Positions 18,577-27,800 of a DNA stretch of 64,000 nt are shown here, piece by piece. The stretch comes from Alloalcanivorax marinus. Lineage in GTDB: Bacteria; Pseudomonadota; Gammaproteobacteria; Pseudomonadales; Alcanivoracaceae. Both the position numbers and the translations under genes were made by a program. Positions within the stretch are counted from its first letter, which is position 1, and every line of letters starts with the position of its first letter. Under the pieces are notes generated by a model, which ran no database searches, had not been told where the DNA came from, and saw only the letters and a list, made by a program, of their open reading frames with translations. The stretch covers positions 1-64,000 of the forward strand of contig NZ_JADDOL010000022.1 in assembly GCF_016906305.1 (NCBI RefSeq), in the 5' to 3' direction.

Positions 18577-20063
18577 TTGCCCTCCCCGTTCAGATCGAGC
18601 CCGCCCAGGGCCATGTTCACGGCGCGGAACACGGCGCGTGCCTTGTTCATGGTTTCCTTCCACTCCAGGTCCGGCACCGAATCGGCGACGATGCCGCCGC
18701 CGGCCTGCACGTAGAGCCGGCCGTCCTTGACCACCGCGGTGCGGATGGCGATGGCCATGTCCATGTCGTCGTTGAAGCCGATGTAGCCCACCGCGCCGCC
18801 GTAGACGCCGCGCTTGGTGGGTTCCAGCTCGTCGATGATCTCCATGGCGCGGATCTTGGGCGCGCCGCTGAGGGTGCCCGCCGGGAAGGTGGCGGCCAGC
18901 ACCTCCAGGGGCCCGAGGCCTTCGCGCAGGGTGCCTTCCACGTTGGAGACGATGTGCATCACGTGGGAGTAGCGCTCGATTTCCATATGGCCGGTGACAC
19001 GCACCTGGCCCGGCTTCGCCACCCGGCCCACGTCGTTGCGGCCCAGATCGATCAGCATCAGATGCTCGGCGATCTCCTTGGGATCGGCCAGCAGCTCTTC
19101 TTCCAGTTCCTTGTCGCGTTCCGGCGTGGCGCCGCGCTTGCGGGTGCCGGCGATCGGCCGCACCGTGACCTGGTCGTCCTCCACCCGGGTGAGGATCTCC
19201 GGCGAGGAGCCGGCGATGTGGAAGTCCTCCAGATCCAGATAGAACATATAAGGCGACGGATTCAGGTAGCGCAGCGCCCGGTACAGGTCCATGGCCGGCG
19301 CCGGAAATTCGCAGCTCATGCGCTGGGCCGGCACCACCTGCATCACGTCACCGGCGAGGATGTACTCGCGGATCGTTTCCACCGCCGCCGCGTGCCGGTC
19401 GCGGGGAAACTCGGAAACGAAGTCGTTCTCGTCCACCGGCTCGCCGTAGACCTGATGCTCCGGCTCCGGCAGGGGCGCGCGCAGCCGCCGTTCCAGTTCG
19501 TCCAGGCGCGCGTCGGCACGGGCCTCGGCGCCGGCCTCGGCCGGGTCCACGTGCACCACCAGAAACAGGCTGCCACGCAGGTTATCGAACACCACCACTT
19601 CCTCGGAGCGCATCAGCAGGATGTCCGGCACGCCGAGCACGTCTTCCCCCGGGGCCGGGCCCAGACGGGGCTCGAAATAGCGCACGCTGTCGTAACCGAA
19701 ATAGCCCACCAGGCCGCCGTTGAAGCGCGGCAGGCCGGGAATATCCGGGGCGCGGTACTGCCGGCGGTAGTCCTCGATCCAGGCAATCGGGTCCTCGCAC
19801 TGCAATTCCCGGCGTCCGCTCTCGCCGTCGACAATGATATGCTGGCCGGTGATGCGCACCACTTCCCGGGCCGGCAGCCCGATCATGGAGTAGCGCCCCC
19901 AACGTTCGCCGCCCTGCACCGACTCGAACAGGTAGCTGTAAGGGCCGGCGGCCAGTTTGCGATAGGCGGACAGCGGCGTGTCCAGATCCGCCAGGACTTC
20001 GCGCACCACCGGTACGCGGGTAAAGCCCTGACGGGCGGCATCGTCGAGATTGCGTGGTGACAT
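18573..20063 (-). CDS. trpE: anthranilate synthase component I
   Basis: Converts chorismate to anthranilate. The 496-residue protein has the N-terminal feedback-binding region with [11 protein letters not shown] and [21 protein letters not shown], in which LESVQ-type elements form the Trp site. The C-terminal chorismate domain contains [54 protein letters not shown] and the terminal [17 protein letters not shown]. It is the promoter-proximal gene of trpEGDC. No Trp-codon-rich leader peptide was found upstream. Confidence 0.97.
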   Translation of the reverse strand: MSPRNLDDAARQGFTRVPVVREVLADLDTPLSAYRKLAAGPYSYLFESVQGGERWGRYSMIGLPAREVVRITGQHIIVDGESGRRELQCEDPIAWIEDYRRQYRAPDIPGLPRFNGGLVGYFGYDSVRYFEPRLGPAPGEDVLGVPDILLMRSEEVVVFDNLRGSLFLVVHVDPAEAGAEARADARLDELERRLRAPLPEPEHQVYGEPVDENDFVSEFPRDRHAAAVETIREYILAGDVMQVVPAQRMSCEFPAPAMDLYRALRYLNPSPYMFYLDLEDFHIAGSSPEILTRVEDDQVTVRPIAGTRKRGATPERDKELEEELLADPKEIAEHLMLIDLGRNDVGRVAKPGQVRVTGHMEIERYSHVMHIVSNVEGTLREGLGPLEVLAATFPAGTLSGAPKIRAMEIIDELEPTKRGVYGGAVGYIGFNDDMDMAIAIRTAVVKDGRLYVQAGGGIVADSVPDLEWKETMNKARAVFRAVNMALGGLDLNGEGK

Positions 20064-20135
20064 GGTGGTCCCCGGTTCTTATTCAGGTGTCGGATTGTAG
20101 CGAAAACAAAGGGGCGCCGTTACCGGCGGACGCGC
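20064..20135 (-). promoter_or_regulatory. candidate trp operon promoter
   Basis: On the minus strand the leader of trpE contains TACAAT (20094-20099), a good -10 hexamer. No clear -35 lies at 17 bases; a GCCGGTAACGGC inverted repeat occupies that place and could be an operator. Inference from position and hexamer only. Confidence 0.35.
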
Positions 20136-20328
20136 CTCAGCGGCACGCGGGGGCGAGCTTCACCATCGCCAGCGGGCGGGGCCGCGGGAGGCGGAAAACA
20201 GCAGCGGATTGTGCGGGCGCGACAGCATCACCACGAATCCTCGGGGACGTTCAAGCGAATGAATGGCCGGATTCTAGCCCGCGAGCACCGCAAAAGCCAA
20301 CGATCAGCCAAGGAGGGAGACCCACCCC

Positions 20329-20877
20329 ATGAGCGTACCTCAACCCTGGACCGCCTGGTTCGACGCCACCCGCGCCGGCGCGCCCCATTGTTTCGCCCAA
20401 CTCGCCACCGTGGGCCCGGACGGCGCCCGCTGCCGCACCCTGGCGCTGCGCGAGCGGCACGGCGCCGAGCTGTGGTTCACCACCGACCAGCGCAGCGAGA
20501 AAGTGATCGAGCTGCAGCGCCAGGCGCCACCGCAAGGCCACCCCCACGCGGAGGCCTGCTGGTACGACCTGACCAGCCGCACCCAATGGCGCTTTCGCGG
20601 GCCGGTACGGTTTCTGTTGCCGGACACTCACCCGGAGGACTGCCAGCGGCTCTGGGCGAAACTGGACAGCGCGGACCGCGCCCGTTTTCACGGCCCGCCG
20701 CCGGGCAGCCTGCACCAGACCGGACTGCCGCAACCGGGGGACCACATCGCCGAGGATTTTTCCATCCTGGTGCTGCGCGCGGAACACGTGAAGGTGCTGG
20801 AACTGGCGGACCTGCCGCATCGGCATTGGTATTACCCCGGGGAGGGGCGCGCCGCGCCGACGCGGTTGATGCCTTAG
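20329..20877 (+). CDS. pyridoxamine 5'-phosphate oxidase-like FMN-binding protein (Alr4036 type)
   Basis: A 182-residue split-barrel flavoprotein relative. It begins PWTAWFDATRAGAPHCFAQLATVGPDGARCRTLALRE, the FMN-phosphate contact region of this family, and ends with a conserved HWYYPGEGRAAPTRLMP tail. The region WYDLTSRTQWRFRGPVRFL aligns with the core of Alr4036-type proteins. True PdxH substrate residues are not obvious, so vitamin B6 oxidation is not claimed. A strong AAGGAGG precedes the start at 20329. The gene converges with regA. Confidence 0.8.
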   Translation: MSVPQPWTAWFDATRAGAPHCFAQLATVGPDGARCRTLALRERHGAELWFTTDQRSEKVIELQRQAPPQGHPHAEACWYDLTSRTQWRFRGPVRFLLPDTHPEDCQRLWAKLDSADRARFHGPPPGSLHQTGLPQPGDHIAEDFSILVLRAEHVKVLELADLPHRHWYYPGEGRAAPTRLMP

Positions 20878-20881
20878 GGGC

Positions 20882-20904
20882 AGCGGCCACAAAGCCGCTA
20901 TTTA
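20882..20904 (+). terminator. weak hairpin between the PNPOx-like gene and regA
   Basis: AGCGGC pairs with GCCGCT around a six-base loop, followed by ATTT. The stem is short and the right arm runs into the regA stop region, so this is only a possible terminator for the plus-strand gene. Confidence 0.35.
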
Positions 20905-21455
20905 ACCTGCCGCTTCCCCAATTTGCGGGCAAGAGTGCGGCGATGCATCCCCAAGCGGCGGGCGGTTTCGGAGATATTGAAGCCGGTTTCCGCCAGGGTC
21001 TGGTGGATGCGTTCCCATTCCAGGGTCTTGATCGAGGTGGGGCGGCCTTCCACCGCCACCTCGGTGCTGCCGTCGGCGCGCTCGAAGGCGGCTTCGATGT
21101 CGTCGGTGTTGGAGGGTTTGGCCAGGTAATGGCAGGCGCCCAGCTTGATCGCCTCCACCGCCGTGGCGATGCTGGCGTAGCCGGTGAGCACCACGATCAG
21201 CATGTCCGGGTCGTGGTCGTGGAGCGCCTGCACGCAGGTCAGGCCGGAGGCATCGCCCTTGAGCTTCAGGTCCACCACCGCGTAGCCGGGGCGGTACTCG
21301 GCCAGGGTCTCCGGGAGCCCGTCCATGCCCTCCACGCTGCGCACCTGGTAGCCGCGCCGCTCGAAGGAACGGCCGAGGGTGCGCGCCAGAGCGGCGTCGT
21401 CCTCGACGATCAGCAGGCGCCGGACGTCGTCCGGCGTTTCGGTGTCGGCGTTCAT
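20898..21455 (-). CDS. regA: redox response regulator of the RegA/PrrA/RoxR family
   Basis: A 185-residue response regulator. The receiver has LLIVEDDAALARTLGRSFERRG, the phosphoacceptor in AVVDLKLKGDASG near residue 64, and AKPSNTDDI near 114. The C-terminal Fis-like helix-turn-helix FNISETARRLGMHRRTLARKLGKR is almost identical to that of RegA/RoxR proteins. These regulators control terminal oxidases, cyanide tolerance and anaerobic metabolism. The ATG overlaps the kinase stop by one base (TGATG). The position at the end of the cyo-surf1 group suggests it governs respiration. Confidence 0.92.
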   Translation of the reverse strand: MNADTETPDDVRRLLIVEDDAALARTLGRSFERRGYQVRSVEGMDGLPETLAEYRPGYAVVDLKLKGDASGLTCVQALHDHDPDMLIVVLTGYASIATAVEAIKLGACHYLAKPSNTDDIEAAFERADGSTEVAVEGRPTSIKTLEWERIHQTLAETGFNISETARRLGMHRRTLARKLGKRQVK

Positions 21456-22759
21456 CAGGGGTCTCCTTGCTGCGCGTCTTCCAGCATCAACGAATCCAGC
21501 GGCAGCGACAACGTGACCTCGGCGCCACCCTGGGGCCGGTTGCGGGCTTCCAGCCCGCCGCCCAGGGTACGCGCCACATTGACCACCAGAAACAGGCCCA
21601 GACCGCTGCCCGCCCGCCCCTTGGTGGACTGATAGGGTCGCCCGAGCCGCGACAACATGGCGTCGCTGAAGCCCGGGCCATCGTCGCTCACCGTCAGCAC
21701 CAGTTCCTCCTCGCGGCGGCGCGCGGTGAGCACCACCCGGCGCCGCGAGGCCTCCAGGGCGTTGTCGAGCATGTTGTGCAGGCTCTGCTTGATGGCCGAG
21801 TCGGAGGCGATGTCCACGTCCTCGCCGAACTCGTTGTAGTAGGCGAAGTCCTCCACCGGCCGGGTGCGGCGCCATTCGTCGACGATGTCGTCCAGGAAGG
21901 CGTGTACCGTGGTCTCCGCCGAGGATTCACCGCGGGCCTCGCCGGCGGACAGCAGAATGCCGCTGACGATGGACTTGCAGCGCTGCACCTGGGCCTGCAT
22001 TTCGGCGATCTCCTGATCCAGATCCGGGTCGCCCTTGAACACCGGCATATGGCGCCAGTCGCCCAGAATCACCGCCAGGGTGGACAGCGGCGTGCCCAGC
22101 TCGTGGGCGGCCCCGGAGGCCAGCAGCCCCATGCGCACGATGTGCTCTTCCTCGGCGGCGCGCTGGCGCAGGGCGGCCAGCCGCTCGTCCCGCTCCCGCC
22201 GGTTACGGGTGATGCGGCTGATAAAAATCACCAGCAGCACGGCGTTGAGCACGAAGCAGATCAGCATGCCCTGGATATAGAGGCTGAACGGACCCCGCTC
22301 GTAGTCCGGCGGCAGGGTCAGCGGGCGGCCGGCGAACTCCAGCCACACGAACCCCACGGCGGTGACCAGCACGATCAGCCAGGTGGACCAGGCTTCCAGC
22401 AGCACCGCCGCCAGCACCACCTGCAACAGGTAGAGGAAGATAAAGGGATTGGTGGCGCCGCCGCTCAGGCACAGCTGCAGGGTGAAGGTGACCACGTCCA
22501 CCAGCAGGGCCAGGAACAGCTCACCGTTGCTGACCTCGCGGCGCACCCACTTCAGGCGCAACATGCTGAGACCGTTGAACGCCACCAGGCCGGCGAGTAC
22601 CGCCAGCATGTAGTGCACCGGCAGCGCCACATGGAACACCAGATCGGCCACCAGAATGGTACCGATCTGGCCGAGCACGGCGATCCAGCGGAGCTGGATC
22701 AGTTGCTGCATGTTCTTGCGGCCGGTGGCGTCGAGCTCAGTGGGTACCGGTGCGGTCAT
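21455..22759 (-). CDS. regB: redox sensor histidine kinase of the RegB/PrrB/RoxS family
   Basis: A 434-residue kinase with six N-terminal membrane helices. It keeps the ubiquinone-binding heptapeptide of RegB, GGATNPF, at about residue 98. The H-box is GAAHELGTPLS near residue 222. The redox-switch cysteine of RegB corresponds to QVQRCKSIVSGI near residue 259. ATP-binding motifs are intact: NMLDNALEASRR, VSDDGPGFSD and GRAGSGLGLFLV. It senses the quinone pool and thiol state in known members. Its start overlaps the surf1 3' end by 23 bases. Confidence 0.93.
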   Translation of the reverse strand: MTAPVPTELDATGRKNMQQLIQLRWIAVLGQIGTILVADLVFHVALPVHYMLAVLAGLVAFNGLSMLRLKWVRREVSNGELFLALLVDVVTFTLQLCLSGGATNPFIFLYLLQVVLAAVLLEAWSTWLIVLVTAVGFVWLEFAGRPLTLPPDYERGPFSLYIQGMLICFVLNAVLLVIFISRITRNRRERDERLAALRQRAAEEEHIVRMGLLASGAAHELGTPLSTLAVILGDWRHMPVFKGDPDLDQEIAEMQAQVQRCKSIVSGILLSAGEARGESSAETTVHAFLDDIVDEWRRTRPVEDFAYYNEFGEDVDIASDSAIKQSLHNMLDNALEASRRRVVLTARRREEELVLTVSDDGPGFSDAMLSRLGRPYQSTKGRAGSGLGLFLVVNVARTLGGGLEARNRPQGGAEVTLSLPLDSLMLEDAQQGDP

Positions 22760-23513
22760 GGTGTTTGTCTCCCCGGGGCGCGGGCCGGAATTCGTGACGC
22801 GCCACGAACAGCGCGCCGGCGGCCACCATCAGGGCGAGCATATACCAGGTGACGGCGTAGACCAGGTGATTGTTGTGAAACTCGACCACCGTGAGCCCCG
22901 GCACCGGTCCGGCGGCGGGCGCCGCCTCCGGGTCGCCGGTGACGTCCACGAAATACGGCGCCACCGTGTCCAGCCCGCGGGCCGCGGCGATGGCGTCCAG
23001 GTCCCGGGAATACCAGCGATCCGCCTGGGGGTCGTTGTCGCGCAAGAAGCCGCCGCCGGGCTGGCTCAGGCGCAGCAGGCCGGTCACCGACACCGGCCCG
23101 TCCGGACGCGCGTAATCGGCGTCGCGGCCGGCCACGAACCCCCGGTTGATCAGCACCACGCTGCCGTCGTCGCGGGCCAGCGGGGTCATCACCCAGTAGC
23201 CGCCGCCCAGCCGGGTGGTGGCCTGCACCAGGGTGTCGCGGTCGTGCAGATAATGGCCTTGCAGACGCACCGGGCGGTATTCGTCCCGGTCTTCATTGAG
23301 CGACGCCCAGTCCGCCGGGCGGGGGGCGGACAGCGGGTCGGCGTGGACCCGCTCATCGACGCGCTGGATCAGGTCCAGCTTCCAGGCTCGTCGCTCCACC
23401 TGCCAGTGGCCCAGGGCCAGGAAGCCCAGAAAGGCGCCCAGCGCCAGCAGCCCCCACAGCAGGCGGGCGATCTGGCGGCGGGCGCTCACCGGCGCGGCGG
23501 CCGAGCGGGACAT
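22737..23513 (-). CDS. SURF1-family oxidase assembly protein
   Basis: A 258-residue membrane protein with one helix at each end (about 17-36 and 225-245) and a periplasmic middle. The SURF1 signature is present: LGHWQVERRAWKLDLIQRV near the start and YWVMTPLARDDGSVVLINRGFV near residue 105. SURF1/Shy1 proteins assist assembly of haem-copper oxidases. Immediately downstream of cyoD, it most probably serves the bo3-type oxidase encoded here. Confidence 0.9.
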   Translation of the reverse strand: MSRSAAAPVSARRQIARLLWGLLALGAFLGFLALGHWQVERRAWKLDLIQRVDERVHADPLSAPRPADWASLNEDRDEYRPVRLQGHYLHDRDTLVQATTRLGGGYWVMTPLARDDGSVVLINRGFVAGRDADYARPDGPVSVTGLLRLSQPGGGFLRDNDPQADRWYSRDLDAIAAARGLDTVAPYFVDVTGDPEAAPAAGPVPGLTVVEFHNNHLVYAVTWYMLALMVAAGALFVARHEFRPAPRGDKHHDRTGTH

Positions 23514-23517
23514 GCGC

Positions 23518-23895
23518 TTACAGGTACTCCTTCATCAACCCGGGCATCATGTTCACGTTCAGGTGGTACATCACCCACAGTGAACCGGCCAGGGCGATGA
23601 ACACGATCACCGCCGTGAAGATCAGGGCCAGCATGTTCCAGCCACCCTCGGAGTGAAAGTTCATGTGCAGGAAGTAGATCATGTGCACCACGATCTGCAC
23701 CGCGGCGAAGCCCAGGATCACCAGCGCGGTCATGCCGGAATCCTGGATCACTCCGGCCATCACCAGCCAGAACGGGATGGCGGTGAGGATCACCGACAGC
23801 ACGAAGCCGGTCATGTAGCCCTTGAAGGTGCTGTGCGGCGCGTCGTCGTGATGATCGTGGCCGTGCGGATCGTGAGCGTGATCGGACTGGCTCAT
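23518..23895 (-). CDS. cyoD: cytochrome o ubiquinol oxidase subunit IV
   Basis: A small three-helix subunit of 125 residues. It starts [18 protein letters not shown], an unusually histidine-rich cytosolic tail, and then has [35 protein letters not shown] and a third helix. The ATG overlaps the cyoC stop (ATGA). The His/Asp tail is longer than in Escherichia coli CyoD (about 109 residues) and could bind metal; that last point is speculation. Confidence 0.93.
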   Translation of the reverse strand: MSQSDHAHDPHGHDHHDDAPHSTFKGYMTGFVLSVILTAIPFWLVMAGVIQDSGMTALVILGFAAVQIVVHMIYFLHMNFHSEGGWNMLALIFTAVIVFIALAGSLWVMYHLNVNMMPGLMKEYL

Positions 23896-24533
23896 GGCAG
23901 CACTCCCATCAGATAAACGAAGGTGAAGACGCCGATCCAGACCACGTCCAGGAAGTGCCAGAACATGGACAGGCAGAACAGCCGGCGGCGGTTCTCGGCG
24001 ATCAGGCCGTGTTTCTTCAGCTGGAACAGCAGGGTCACCAGCCACACGATGCCGAACAGCACGTGCAGGCCGTGGGTGCCCACCAGGGCGAAGAACGAGC
24101 TCAGGAAGGCGCTGCGGCCGGGGCCCGCGTCCTCGGTGATCAGGTGGTGGAACTCGTACAGTTCCAGGCCCAGGAAGCCGGCGCCGAGCAGGCCGGTGAT
24201 CGCCAGCCACACCATCACGCCGCCGAGCTTGCCCATCTGCATGCGCAGCATGGCGAAGCCGTAGGTGATCGAGGACAGCAGCAGCAGGGTGGTATTCATC
24301 GCCACCAGCGGCAGATCGAACAGTTCCTGGCCGGTGGGGCCGTGGGCGTAGGCACGGCCGAGCACCCCGTAGGTGGCGAACAGACTGGCGAAAATCAGGC
24401 AGTCGCTCATCAGGTAGATCCAGAAGCCCAGCAGCGTGCCGGTCTCCGGATGGTGCTCGGTGGTCTCGTGGAATTGCAGGCGCTGCCCGTCTTCCGCGCT
24501 ACCGGCCAGGGTGTCGTGGGTGATCTCAGACAT
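23892..24533 (-). CDS. cyoC: cytochrome o ubiquinol oxidase subunit III
   Basis: A five-helix subunit of 213 residues with [49 protein letters not shown] and a terminal [21 protein letters not shown], all standard for CyoC. The ATG at 24533 lies 8 bases inside the cyoB 3' end, and the cyoC stop overlaps cyoD, so the operon is tightly packed. Confidence 0.95.
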   Translation of the reverse strand: MSEITHDTLAGSAEDGQRLQFHETTEHHPETGTLLGFWIYLMSDCLIFASLFATYGVLGRAYAHGPTGQELFDLPLVAMNTTLLLLSSITYGFAMLRMQMGKLGGVMVWLAITGLLGAGFLGLELYEFHHLITEDAGPGRSAFLSSFFALVGTHGLHVLFGIVWLVTLLFQLKKHGLIAENRRRLFCLSMFWHFLDVVWIGVFTFVYLMGVLP

Positions 24534-26526
24534 GGTTCGCAAGCATCCGTGTACGTTCCGCCTCGATCCCGGCCACTTCGTCGGCGGGGATGTGATAGTC
24601 GCGGTCATAGTTGAAGGTATGGCCGATGGCCACCGCCAGCAGGGCGAAGAAGCTCACGCCGGCCAGCAGCCACATGTGCCAGATCAACGCGAAGCCCAGT
24701 ACCGTGCTGATGCCCGCCAGAATGATGCCGGCGCCGGTGTTCTTGGGCATGTGGATCGGCAGGAAGCCACTGGTCGGCCGCTGGTAGCCGTGCTCCTTCA
24801 TCTGCCACCAGGCGTCCAGATCGTGCACCCGGGGCGTGAACGCGAAGTTGTAGTACGGCGGCGGCGAGGAGGTGGACCACTCCAGGGTGCGGCCGTGCCA
24901 CGGATCGCCGGTGTCGTCGCGCAGCTCGTCGCGGCGGCGGTAGCTGACGTACAGCTGGATCAGGAAGCTGGCGATGCCGATGGCGATCAGGATCGCGCCG
25001 AAGGCGGCGATCACGAACCAGATCTGCAGGGACGGATCGTCGAACTTGTTCATGCGGCGGGTCACGCCCATCAGGCCCAGCACGTACAGCGGCATGAAGG
25101 CGAAATAGAAGCCGATGGTCCAGAACCAGAACGACATCTTGCCCCAGAACGGATCCAGCTTGTAACCGAACGCCTTCGGGTACCAGTAGGTGATGCCGGC
25201 GAACAGGCCGAACAGCACGCCACCGATGATCACGTTATGGAAATGCGCCACCAGGAACAGGCTGTTGTGCAGCACGAAGTCCGCCGGCGGCACCGCCAGC
25301 AGCACACCGGTCATGCCACCGATCACGAAGGTGATGATGAAGCCCACGGTCCACAGCATCGGCACGTCGAACTCGATGCGGCCGCGGTACATGGTGAACA
25401 GCCAGTTGAACACCTTGGCCCCGGTGGGGATCGAGATGATCATGGTGGTGATGCCGAAGAACGAGTTCACCGTCGGCCCGGAGCCCATGGTGAAGAAGTG
25501 GTGCAGCCACACCAGGTACGACAGCACCGTGATCACCACCGTGGCGTAGACCATGGACGCGTAGCCGAACAGGCGCTTGCGCGAGAAGGTGGACACCACT
25601 TCGGAGAAGATACCGAACGCCGGCAGAATCAGGATGTACACCTCCGGGTGACCCCAGATCCAGATCAGGTTGATGTACATCATCACGTTGCCACCCAGAT
25701 CGGTGGTGAAGAACGCGAAGTCGGCGTAGCGGTCCAGCGCCAGCAGCGCCAGCACCGCGGTCAGTACCGGGAAGGCGGCGACGATCAGCACGTTGGTGCA
25801 CAGCGCGGTCCAGGTGAACACCGGCATGCGCATCAGGGACATGCCCGGGGCCCGCATCTTGACGATGGTGACCAGCAGGTTGACCCCCGATAGCAGTGTC
25901 CCCACCCCGGCGATCTGTAGCGCCCATATGTAGTAGTCCACCCCCACCCCGGGACTCTTTATGATCCCCGATAGCGGTGGATAGGCCAGCCAGCCGGTCT
26001 TGGCGAACTCGCCGATGAACAGCGACACCATCACCAGCACGGCGCCGGCGGTGGTCATCCAGAAGCTGAAGTTGTTGAGGAACGGGAAGGCCACGTCGCG
26101 GGCGCCGATCTGCAGCGGCACCACATAGTTCATGACGCCGGTGATCAGCGGCATGGCGACGAAGAAGATCATGATCACGCCGTGGGCGGTGAAGATCTGG
26201 TCGTAGTGTTCCGGCGGCAGATAGCCCTCCGAACCGCCGAACGCCCAGGCCTGCTGGATGCGCATCATGATGGCGTCGGCGAAGCCGCGCAGCAGCATCA
26301 CCAGACCCAGCACCATGTACATGATGCCGATCTTCTTGTGATCGATGCTGGTGAACCACTCATGCCAGAGGTAACCCCAGGCCTTCTTGTAGGTAATGAA
26401 ACCCAGCACCGCGGTGCCGCCGATGGCGACCATGATGAAGGTGCCGATCAGGATGGGATCGTGTAACGGGATCGACTCCCAGGAGAGGCGACCGAAGATC
26501 AGCTTTGTCAGGTCCAATTCAGACAT
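24526..26526 (-). CDS. cyoB: cytochrome o ubiquinol oxidase subunit I
   Basis: The catalytic haem-copper subunit, 666 residues, about 15 helices. Haem and copper ligands are visible: [12 protein letters not shown] (low-spin haem His), [15 protein letters not shown] (CuB His and the Tyr cross-link region), WLHHFFTMG (CuB His pair) and HFHNVIIGG (haem ligands). It reduces oxygen to water with electrons from ubiquinol and pumps protons. The length matches Escherichia coli CyoB (663). Confidence 0.97.
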   Translation of the reverse strand: MSELDLTKLIFGRLSWESIPLHDPILIGTFIMVAIGGTAVLGFITYKKAWGYLWHEWFTSIDHKKIGIMYMVLGLVMLLRGFADAIMMRIQQAWAFGGSEGYLPPEHYDQIFTAHGVIMIFFVAMPLITGVMNYVVPLQIGARDVAFPFLNNFSFWMTTAGAVLVMVSLFIGEFAKTGWLAYPPLSGIIKSPGVGVDYYIWALQIAGVGTLLSGVNLLVTIVKMRAPGMSLMRMPVFTWTALCTNVLIVAAFPVLTAVLALLALDRYADFAFFTTDLGGNVMMYINLIWIWGHPEVYILILPAFGIFSEVVSTFSRKRLFGYASMVYATVVITVLSYLVWLHHFFTMGSGPTVNSFFGITTMIISIPTGAKVFNWLFTMYRGRIEFDVPMLWTVGFIITFVIGGMTGVLLAVPPADFVLHNSLFLVAHFHNVIIGGVLFGLFAGITYWYPKAFGYKLDPFWGKMSFWFWTIGFYFAFMPLYVLGLMGVTRRMNKFDDPSLQIWFVIAAFGAILIAIGIASFLIQLYVSYRRRDELRDDTGDPWHGRTLEWSTSSPPPYYNFAFTPRVHDLDAWWQMKEHGYQRPTSGFLPIHMPKNTGAGIILAGISTVLGFALIWHMWLLAGVSFFALLAVAIGHTFNYDRDYHIPADEVAGIEAERTRMLANHV

Positions 26527-26549
26527 CTCTTATCCGACGCTGGCAGCGT

Positions 26550-27578
26550 TTACTGATTGAGGGACCGACGGTCGCTGTCGTCGGCCATGGTCAGGTCCAG
26601 AAGTTCGCGAAGCTCGTCGTCCTCGCGGCGCGCCTTGCGATCGCGGGGATCGCCGGCGATGCACATGGGCATGCCCAGTTCCGTGAAGGCCATCATCTCG
26701 TCCATGCACACATCGCCCTCGTTCAGACACCGGTTGAGGATGTCGTGATAGAGGTTGTCGTCGGCGCTGGCGTAGTAGGTCACCGGATGGTTCTCGCTGG
26801 GTTGCTCCAGCTCCCGGTATTCCACGCGGCTGAGCGCCTCGTCGCTGCTTTTGACCTTGGCCACCCAGGCGTCGAAATCGGCGTCGCTGAGGCCGTGGAA
26901 CTTGAAGCGCATTTGCGAGAAGCCGGCGCCGCTGTAGTTGGCGGAGAAGCCGTCGTAGACACCGGGCTCGTTGATCACCGCGTGCAGCTTGGTCTCCATG
27001 CCGGCCATGGAATAGATCTGACCGGCCAGGGCCGGGATGAAGAACGAGTTCATCACCCGGTCGGAGGTGATCTTGAAGCGGATCGGACGATCCACCGGCG
27101 CCGCCAGTTCATTGACCGTGGCGATGCCCTGCTCGGGGTAGAAGAACAGCCATTTCCAGTCCAGGGACACCACCTCGATGACCAGCGGCTCCACGCCCTC
27201 GGGCAGCGGGCGACCGGCGTCGATGCGCTCCAGCGGCCGGTAGGGGTCCAGCTTGTGGGTGCTCACCCAGGTCATGGCGCCCAGAGCGATGATGATCAGC
27301 AGGGGCGCGCCCCAGATCACCAGCTCCAGCACCGTGGAGTGATCCCAATCGGGCTTGTAGGTGGCATCGTTGCCGGCCCGGTAGCGAATCGCGAACACCA
27401 GCGTCAGGATGATCACCGGCACGATCACCAGCAGCATCAGGAAGGTGGACCAGAGAATCAGGTCGCGCTGCTGGGCGGCGATATCACCGGACGGCGACAT
27501 CAGCACCATATCGCAACCGCTCAGCAGAACGGCGGCGGCGACGAGAGGGACGAAACGAAAAAAGTTGTGTAGTCGCAT
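26550..27578 (-). CDS. cyoA: cytochrome o ubiquinol oxidase subunit II
   Basis: A lipoprotein subunit of 342 residues with lipobox LLSGCDM after the first hydrophobic segment and two further helices. The cupredoxin domain contains LDWKWLFFYPEQGIATVNELA. The CuA-binding cysteines of cytochrome c oxidases are absent (NYSGAGFSQMRF in their place), so the donor is quinol, not cytochrome c. A cysteine-bearing stretch (residues 285-310) precedes a charged C-terminal tail. The ATG at 27578 was chosen from the signal peptide. It is the first gene of cyoABCD-surf1-regBA. Confidence 0.95.
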   Translation of the reverse strand: MRLHNFFRFVPLVAAAVLLSGCDMVLMSPSGDIAAQQRDLILWSTFLMLLVIVPVIILTLVFAIRYRAGNDATYKPDWDHSTVLELVIWGAPLLIIIALGAMTWVSTHKLDPYRPLERIDAGRPLPEGVEPLVIEVVSLDWKWLFFYPEQGIATVNELAAPVDRPIRFKITSDRVMNSFFIPALAGQIYSMAGMETKLHAVINEPGVYDGFSANYSGAGFSQMRFKFHGLSDADFDAWVAKVKSSDEALSRVEYRELEQPSENHPVTYYASADDNLYHDILNRCLNEGDVCMDEMMAFTELGMPMCIAGDPRDRKARREDDELRELLDLTMADDSDRRSLNQ

Positions 27579-27644
27579 TACCGGATCAAACAGAGGTGGC
27601 CCAGGGTGCGGCGCACTGTACCCGCCGGGGCGGGTGGCGGGAAT

Positions 27645-27659
27645 TGGACATTTTGTCCC
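27645..27659. promoter_or_regulatory. candidate RegA/RegR-type operator upstream of cyoA
   Basis: TGGACATTTTGTCCC contains the inverted repeat GGACA-TTT-TGTCC. It matches 13 of 15 positions of the RegR/RegA consensus GNGRCRTTNNGNCGC as I remember it. It lies about 70 bases upstream of the cyoA start, in the divergent cyoA/MHS-transporter intergenic region. regB and regA close the same operon, so autoregulatory redox control is plausible. Confidence 0.45.
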
Positions 27660-27800
27660 ATGGCGAAGGCCCGCGCTTCCGGGCATCCTTCGCCCACGCG
27701 ATAGTACGGCGCACCGGTTAAAGGAGTGGATTTCCTTCGCCGCCCGGCCCAGCATACTCTTATTGGATTCAAACAGACCAGTACGCAGCGAGACCCGAGC

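Noticed and set aside
20064..20328. Tryptophan attenuator upstream of trpE
   Set aside because: No short reading frame with adjacent Trp codons and no antiterminator/terminator pair with a T run was found.
23896..24210. Upstream extension of cyoD
   Set aside because: It overlaps cyoC in another frame and lacks similarity; the ATG at 23895 overlaps the cyoC stop as ATGA and gives the normal subunit.
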